Source of the DNA: Oscheius sp. JU75
Lineage: Eukaryota; Nematoda; Chromadorea; Rhabditida; Rhabditidae
DNA length: 64,000 nucleotides
Reading direction: 5' to 3'
NCBI GenBank assembly: GCA_037178855.1
Contig: JASJZC010000005.1
Coordinates: forward strand, 2,046,001 to 2,110,000
In this document: positions 57,501 through 64,000 of the stretch, in pieces
Layout: each line of letters starts with the position of its first letter
Position numbering within the stretch: position 1 is the first letter of the stretch
Made by a program: the position numbers and the translations under genes
Notes under the pieces: generated by a model
What the model was told of the DNA's origin: nothing
Seen by the model: only the letters and a program-made list of their open reading frames with translations
Database searches by the model: none

Positions 57501-59903
57501 TACTGTTCTAATCCTCTCCTGTTTAGAAGATCTATTGAAACACTGTTACTCATGAGCTCGTTACATAGTCAAGAAAAACTCGGCTTAACAAAATCGTTTC
57601 AAGGTACTTGAGCGTCTTGCCGACTCCCGTACCTATTCTGTCGCTTCAACCTCGGCCAGCTCCATACGAAGGAAGACCAATCATGACGATCTGTACTACA
57701 CAGAGGCACCGTGAGTGTTTTTCCACCGCAGACAAATTGTCAACGGCGAGTCGGTTCGGTGAAGTTATTCTCTTCCACTGTTACCTGAAGAGATGGCGTT
57801 GTTTAGTTTTTTGCTGGGAAAAGTTCTCTCAGTTTTGTTTGCAAAAATTTAAAATTCTTGTTTCAACTGGCACTAAAGTCGAATAGTTGTTAGTAATAGC
57901 CCCATGTCTATTGCAGAAAACATGTAACATTTCCAGAATCACCCCAGTCCAACCGGAAAAGGAGAGTATACTTTCCGAGGACAAAACAGACGAGATTGAG
58001 GATCAAGAAGTGACAGCTGTTGACTGTTTCCGGTGGTACGGAAGTCGTCTCGTCATGTTTTTCGTCCTGCTCTTCAAATGGATTGGAATGGTTCGTTTTT
58101 ATTGAAACCTTTTGTGGCTATTTACAATGGAGATAAAAAAATAAGCGGTTTCTCTGGATATAAACTGTCGCTGGAACATTTGGGGAAAAGATTTGGGAGA
58201 ACGAACGCAACTTTCTCTAGCATATACCGAGGAAATGGTAGCGATTAGGAAAACGTGACAGTTTCACGGCATCTTTGAAATGTTACAAGACCTCGCAACA
58301 TGAGAAGCTAGTTAGTACTGCTATGCTATTTTGCTGAAACATTGAAAAAGCACTTTATTGAACCCCGCAAGAGACTTTGAATAGGCCTAGCAGTTGTACG
58401 GGAAAAACAGGAACTTTTTTTTTGAGGAGTAAGCAAGAAACTGATGGCTGATGTATTGTTTTTTTTCATTTCGGGCAGCATAATACACTCTTTTTGAAGC
58501 AAAACAAGTCTGTAATGAAGGAAAGCAAGAAGGATTTTCAGAGAACACAGACTTTTCGTTTTTTTTGGCTATCACACACGTCCCTATCGCTGTATAAGCC
58601 AGTGCAATTTAAAAGGTGTTGTTTTCGCAGAGTATGTTTGCAGAGTGTGATTTCGTAGTATAACAAGCTTTCTGATTGTCATACAGATCAACGATCTGAA
58701 TAACTTTTTTCTGTTTATTTATTGCTTCACCCAAAGCTTATAACCGAACGAGTGTCCTTATTTTGTTTCGTCCTTCCCCGTGCGTTTTTATAGTTTTGTA
58801 GACGATAAACAGTGAACATCTATACACCCCAAAACTTCAGGTTCTTCTGGCAGCTTGTTCCCTTGCCATGGTAGCTGGGTCCGTCTTCTTCGCCATCTTC
58901 GTCATCTACAACGGAATCGGCGTCGTCTGTCAGTGTCAGCTGAACGAAGGCTTTATTGTCCTTATCGCCCTGATTCTTCTTCCCATCATCATTCTTTTGA
59001 CAACGTTATGTTGCAACAACACTTATGAAAAGTACAAGGCAGCCAAGGAAGATGGAACCATGGAAAAGAGCAGGTATCTTTCTTTGTGCTTGTGACAGAG
59101 GCAGAGAGAAAGAAAGACAGGGAGACAGCAATTCGGATGGGCAAGGACAGCCAAAAAAGAGGACAACTAAAACGTGCAGATCACTGCTCACTGTATCTAG
59201 TGAAACACAAAACTTTTTTATCTAACTAGGCAGACGAAAAATGGGCTAAACGTTGGACATGCGTATCTTCCATCCGCTTTCTGATCGAAAAGCAAACAGT
59301 TCAGTTCTAAAGCAGAAAGATAGAAGTGGGAACCAAAGAATATCTAAAAATGACAGTTTGAATATTGGTACCAGTTCCTAACAATATTATGTTTCTCGCT
59401 GTCAAGCACTACTGAAATGCTTAATCGGAGAAAATAAATAGCTCTCAGATCCTTTTTTCCCACGTAATGGCCCGATCGAAATGGAATGGCTGAGTTTGTA
59501 GGCTTTCCGAGATGATACAAGAAACGACGGTTGCACTGATAGATGTCGGCACAAACCGGCTGTCGATATAGTACGGCGAGAGCTCTGACGGACTCAGAGA
59601 ATTTACCTGATTGCCAATTTTTGGACGAGAAGAAAAAATTACTCAACATACAAATTGTTTAGACTATAACGCAAACTTGAAAAAAACTTCCATCTATTTG
59701 CGACTGTACACTGTTTCAGATACGTCTCCGTTCATCCCGATGATGACATTGTCCTCTGTGGTATCGTGGTCGTGCCTGGCAAGAGAGAACAACGTAAACT
59801 CAGTATCAAAAGGAAGAATGCTCAAAATGAGGACGGTGACTCCATCGCGGCTAGCAGTCTTCATACGACTGCCTTTGCCAGAGCTGTCGGGAACATTGCC
59901 TGA
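51515..59903 (+). CDS. Membrane-anchored kinase-like protein with degenerate catalytic motifs (MAP3K/STE20-like pseudokinase)
   Basis: Exons: 51515-51613, 51979-52042, about 52146-52280, 54338-54590, 54634-54693, 55886-55994, 56562-56829, 57604-57710, 57937-58090, 58841-59073, 59720-59903. ATG follows TTTCTAG closely. An acidic, Pro-rich N-terminus leads to a kinase fold: YAVTKW, SGISHPRIGRIYAYN, FRQYVPSGTVGDVLKRGPLP, YLHERNMVHGNVKAVNLLL, VKLADKAIS, YAAPELM, SDIWAMGCVLVTMVTRFPPF. HRD is HGN and DFG is DKA, so catalysis is unlikely. After a linker come hydrophobic segments (LVMFFVLLFKWIGM running into VLLAACSLAMVAGSVFFAIF; then GFIVLIALILLPIIILLTTL) and a charged tail. The exon 2/3 junction does not keep frame with standard sites (one-base mismatch); other junctions do. 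Intron 3 carries a mariner. Confidence 0.75.
52488..53726 (+). mobile_element. mariner transposon, copy 3 (defective)
   Basis: Inverted ends TTGGGTTGGCAACTAAGTCT at 52488 and AGACTTAGTTGCCAACCCAA to 53726, with TA on both sides (52486-52487, 53727-53728). Length 1239 bp. About 90 per cent like copy 1 by eye. It sits inside intron 3 of the pseudokinase gene in the same orientation. Confidence 0.9.
52605..53651 (+). pseudogene. mariner transposase remnant, copy 3
   Basis: Open from 52605 to TAG at 53109, covering the DNA-binding half (RELA..LSVS-like helices) to VTEDEK. After further stops (TAG near 53160, TGA near 53236) it is open from 53238 to 53651 with QMDNVRPHV and SPYSPGLAPSDFYLF. The two Asp are 34 residues apart, the mariner D34D signature. 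Copy 1's first stop (11274) is absent here, but the TAG after VGPG is shared. Confidence 0.85.
54694..55885. repeat. Degenerate ~350-bp repeat in pseudokinase intron 5
   Basis: Recurrent words in order: CAATGGAAACCAG (54956, 55338) or CATTGAAACCAG (55633), and TTGAAACATTT (54771, 55084, 55434), spaced by about 300-380 bp. The units are much diverged. Introns of this gene and the region after it are rich in TTGAAACAT words. Confidence 0.35.
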
Positions 59904-62900
59904 ACTTGTACATTTTTGGTTTCAATGAATCTACATCCAAGTCATCGACTTCTTTTATTTTTTGATTGGACATCATAAAAGAATTCATTCTATAACCTCC
60001 ACAGAGACATCAACTACTCGCTCTTTGGTTTTCTTTTCACTGTGTAGTCAACGCATCTTCTTATAGCGGAGCTGTTTGCAGTGGCTTGAGTAGCAAAAAC
60101 ATTATTCAATTGAATAATATTGGCTATTCGACGACATTGAAGCAGATCAAAAGATTCAGAAAACTTTTATTTATTTTTTTGGTTTCACTTCAAATTTTTG
60201 GGTTCCCTCTCTCTTCAAAATTCTCCCACTCCGTTAAGACTCAGCTCTTGATGTTTCAGACCACCGAGCAGACTTCATTTGGCTCGGACACGGATAAATA
60301 TATAGGAGGGTGAGGGATGACATGTTTGAATAGAGCCACGGGGGAACACTAACAAGTCGCGATCTGATTCAGTTACTACACGTCTTCGCTGCCTTTTTAG
60401 GGAGGCAAATAATCAACTTGTTTTTAGATATTTTTTATACGTCTTCATCAGAGGCTTAGAATTGGTCTTGTAAGAAACTTGAAACATTAGACTTACTGTA
60501 GATGCTTTTGAACAGCCTGTTTTGTTTTTCAGTTCCAGTTCTAACATATTGTAAGCAATTCAACTCAAAGAGTAAGAGGAGAGCTTGAAACATTTTTGAT
60601 CTGTTCGGTCAGAAAATGATCTGCTCGATGATTGCAGCTAACAGTAGTTCAACGTCCTGGGGTCCTTTTTTGTCCTCTTCCAGTCGATTCCATTAGCTAC
60701 TGTAGTCGTACGGTCACCTATAAAAGGCCGGATTTTTACGTTTCAAACTTGCTACTTATATTACGAATCCAAATCTGACCGCTTGAACAGTACATAACGG
60801 AAAACAAAAAAAACGGAATTCAGATCGTTTTTGTTTCAATGGCTACCCATATGTCAAAAAGCAAACGAGTTTCCAGTGCAAGTTTCGACGTGTGGAGGAA
60901 AAAAAAATTACAAGCAGTTGAACAACCTCATTCAAAAAATTTGGGATGTACTGCAAAGTTTAGCGGTTCTTTGAACCTTTGCATACCATCGGAAAAAACT
61001 TCCAAAGTAACAACCTTATTTCAGCTCAGACACCTTATTCAATCAGCCCCCCCCCTTGTTATTTCGATATTTCTGCAGCAGATATTTTCCTGGGACCCCA
61101 GATCTCCCCAATGCTTGAGGTAGACAGAAAGCTTCCGTTCTTTTTCTTTATTTTTTGACTGGGATCAGACTAGCTAATCCAAGAGGATTAGGATTACCCT
61201 TAGCCTGAAAAGGTGTTTTAAACGTACTTTCCTTTTTCATTGATTTATTCAAAATTACTAAAGAAACCTTGTTAGTGTTTCATTGCGGATAAGCTTGCCT
61301 TTACGCAAGCGTCGAAACACAGAAAAACTGTCCTACAGATAACAGAATGAAACAGTCACTATTACTATTGTTTTAAAACAAAAGAAGAGTATTCCGTAGC
61401 TCAGGACGAATATTCAGCCTGGTATGACGATGTATTTATGTGCAGACTGAAACATAACAAACTTCTGAGCATATGAAGTACATCCGAGCTCGTCTCTTCT
61501 TCGTCGTTTTCCACGAAATGTTTCACACTTTCCTTATGTTCAAACAGTCTCTTTTCATATTGCCTTTGCTCTCTTCAAAACAAGGCTCAGCTTATAAATG
61601 ACTTCTCTTCAGCCAATTCACTATGTCCTCTATTGTCCATTGAAAAACTGGAGTTCCTTCTCCTCCTCTCTCTGACTCCAATCAACCAAATTGAGGACAC
61701 TGCACTTGAATAGCTTCCGACTCTGAATTTAGAAAAAAGCGACCAGAGGATGCATGAGACTTTTTTCGCATGCTGACCGGGTATTCTTTACCTCGGGAAA
61801 TTAGTACTTCCTCTCCCGTCTCTTATTCTTTTGGACTTTGCTCTTTCAGGGCATCTCTATATTCTTCCCTGGCTGTTAGTTGCAGTTGTTCCATTCAAAA
61901 CAGTAGTCTGATCTCAAATTAGAATACTAGACCGTGAGTCTCAATCTTTTTTTCTGACATACATGCTTTTTGGGAATATATAATTAAGTCTCTTCGAATG
62001 ATATTGTCCGGAGGGTACTTCACAGATATCCAAACTTTTCACTTCTGCTGTTTCATGTCTTCTTTATAACAAGCCAGTATCAGTATTTTCGCTCCTCGAT
62101 CTCTTACAGGTGGTGGTCAAACAAAAACGGCACTAACATACACTGGAATCTTTCTTACGTGCGTCCAATTCTTCAAATTTTACTGGCTTACCTCGTCACC
62201 ACATGCAGTAAAAGTGTTTTATTCATTGCTTATAACGTATCTCAAGCATTTACAACGTTACTGTTCACTTTTTCTTCATACCAAGAAAATCCATTTACAA
62301 GCCTTCAGAACTTGATCACTTGTTCTCATCGCCTTTTCCTGTCTTCCTATCTCCTTACCCTTCTTTCAAATTTTACCTCGTTTCTCTTTTTGTCAAAAGA
62401 GCTCAAGAATCCCCGAAATTCCTAATTTTGTCCCTCTGGCCACTGACACGTGTCTTGGGCTTCAATTTGTGCCGCCAAATCGCATATCCAGGCTGCTTCA
62501 GAGAAGGGAGGACACGACTCACTTCTTCACCTAATTCACTCTTGATCTCCCTTGAGAAGGGCCACGCGTAACAAACTCTTGAGCCGAGAGCCGAAAAGTT
62601 TGAAGATCTGGATTTTTTGGAAATGCTCGTTGTTTTCTTTCTTCTCGATATTTCATACTCGTCCGCAGTGTATGTTTCAGGAAAACATAAACAATGTGCT
62701 GTATTCGAGATGCTGACATCTTCATGATGGAGTGACCATTGTAAAATTACTATACATATTTTTGCTCCATTTTAGGCTTCACACATTATACTACGCCCTC
62801 TTTTATCAAGTCAGTTACTCATTTTCGATTTCGTCGAAAAGAATGATACTTTCCTTTCTCGGTCTCCATTTTCCACTCTTTCTTCCAGACAATGTTGCCT

Positions 62901-64000
62901 TCAGTTGATAACAGTGCCTGTTTCAATTCCCTGATATACAGTGGCTATTTTTGCGCCCGGTAGAGTATGAACAAAGTTGTAAAAAGCTCATCTTCCCCTC
63001 GCTTCGTTTCAGTTACGGAAAGTTTTTTGAATTTCATATTTTCTATATATATCACCCTGTTTCATCAAATCAGTGTATGTGTGTTTCCTTTTTAATGATT
63101 TATAGTTTTCTCCTTCGGTCTCGATTTCACGCAGTCTCTTCCAGATAGTGTTCCAAATTGCTCTGAAGCTGCTTTGTTTCATATTCTCCATATATTGTGT
63201 TATGCTTCGTCAGGACACTCGCTGAGAACTATTTTTCAAAGCAGGTAAAACATCATCAAAACTCGTATTCTCTAGTTAAATTTCGTTTCACAGCTTATAG
63301 TGAAAGTTTTTTGTATCAACTGTATATTGCGTCTTCGATCACCTAAGCAGTAGTGGACTTCGTTTCCAGAATTTAGTGTATTCATCCCTCTATCTCCTTT
63401 TCCCGCTCTCTCACCTAGAGGAAATGTCCGATTTTCTACAGAAGCATTCTGCCTCAACATATCAGACCTGTTGGCGGGAAAACCAGTAATACTTTTCCCG
63501 TTCGATCGCCGTTTCACGCACTCTCGCCTCCAGAGATTAGATGATGCTCGTTCAAGCTAAAGATCTTACTCTCGATGGATGGATGATGAACTCCAAATTA
63601 GAGGGGGAGCTTTCTCCCCCTCAGAATTCTGTTGTTTTCGTAGGTTGACGATAGCTACATATCCTTCGTTCATCATTTCTCTCCTCAATCTCACGAGCTA
63701 AATGCCGTCTTGATCTTCCCCGACAAAAAAAAAGAGGAAGCCGCCCCCAGTCATTGGAGATGACTGATTTCTGTTCATCCCAGTCCTTTCTTCTCTCTAG
63801 TTTTCAAGAAGGCGCTTCAGCATTACTAGACATGGTGAAACAAACAAAAAGTGTTCCTCCTGCAAAATAAGAGTAATGATCTCTTTGTTTTCAAGACACA
63901 TTAAGAGTGCATCGCAAGACGAAACGGTCAATTAGCAACAAATGGCATGCAAACTGATGAAGAACATGTAACGAAACATATGCCCGAAGCAGCTTTCATA
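59904..64000. other. Downstream region with no supported gene
   Basis: AT-rich, then increasingly CT-rich after 61500. It has scattered TTGAAACAT/ATGTTTCA words and open frames (for example 60839-61123, 62159-62571) that lack splice sites, conserved motifs and host-like codon use. TATAAAAGG at 60720-60728 might be a promoter, but no start follows convincingly. It may be intergenic or a long intron of a gene outside the window. Confidence 0.45.

Noticed and set aside
60839-61123. 94-aa open frame downstream of the pseudokinase gene
   Set aside because: No conserved motif, low-complexity Ser/Lys composition, no clear promoter or splice context.
62159-62571. Overlapping frames with hydrophobic stretches
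   Set aside because: Produced by CT-rich sequence (Leu/Ser/Phe codons in any frame); nothing supports translation.

Overview
The window is nematode nuclear DNA, most likely from a free-living or rhabditid-type worm, though I cannot name the species. The evidence is a nematode-specific transthyretin-like (TTR) gene, sigma-class GST genes in the nematode style, an SH2-tyrosine kinase of the kind expanded in nematodes, host introns mostly ending in TTTCAG/TTCCAG, and start codons placed directly after TTTCAG or TTTCTAG, as in trans-spliced genes. About half of the window is transposon sequence. Nothing is bacterial, and there is no CRISPR array or rRNA.

Host genes, left to right: a divergent pair of paralogues of unknown function (20-432 minus, with a frameshift; 604-1656 plus); a TTR-like secreted protein (1902-3238 plus); a poorly resolved Cys-rich/RING-like gene (8937-10343 plus) tail-to-tail with a GST fragment (minus); a complete sigma-class GST (12361-17470 plus) whose third intron carries a transposon; a FAM50/XAP5 homologue (22602-18131 minus); a small 80-aa gene (24091-23849 minus); an SH2-tyrosine kinase (24492-26581 plus); and a large gene for a membrane-anchored kinase-like protein with degenerate catalytic motifs (51515-59903 plus).

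Mobile DNA: three mariner copies (10808-12043, 18918-19702, 52488-53726), all defective; an integrase-type (Ginger-like) DNA transposon with long inverted repeats (13807-16440); a Helitron (31730-39008) preceded head-to-tail by an apparently identical 4958-bp partial copy (26772-31729); and a second, very different Helitron-type gene set (about 41.5-50.1 kb) with an Ulp1-like protease gene, an RPA-like gene and a Rep-helicase. Between and around these lie fold-back elements, short elements with Helitron-like 5' ends, a 0.96-kb inverted repeat and three direct repeats at 39.2, 40.6 and 50.6 kb.

The best leads are the Helitron partial tandem, the protease-RPA-RepHel cluster, the accessory coiled-coil gene inside the first Helitron, and the membrane-anchored pseudokinase. 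The last 4 kb (about 60-64 kb) shows no gene I can support.
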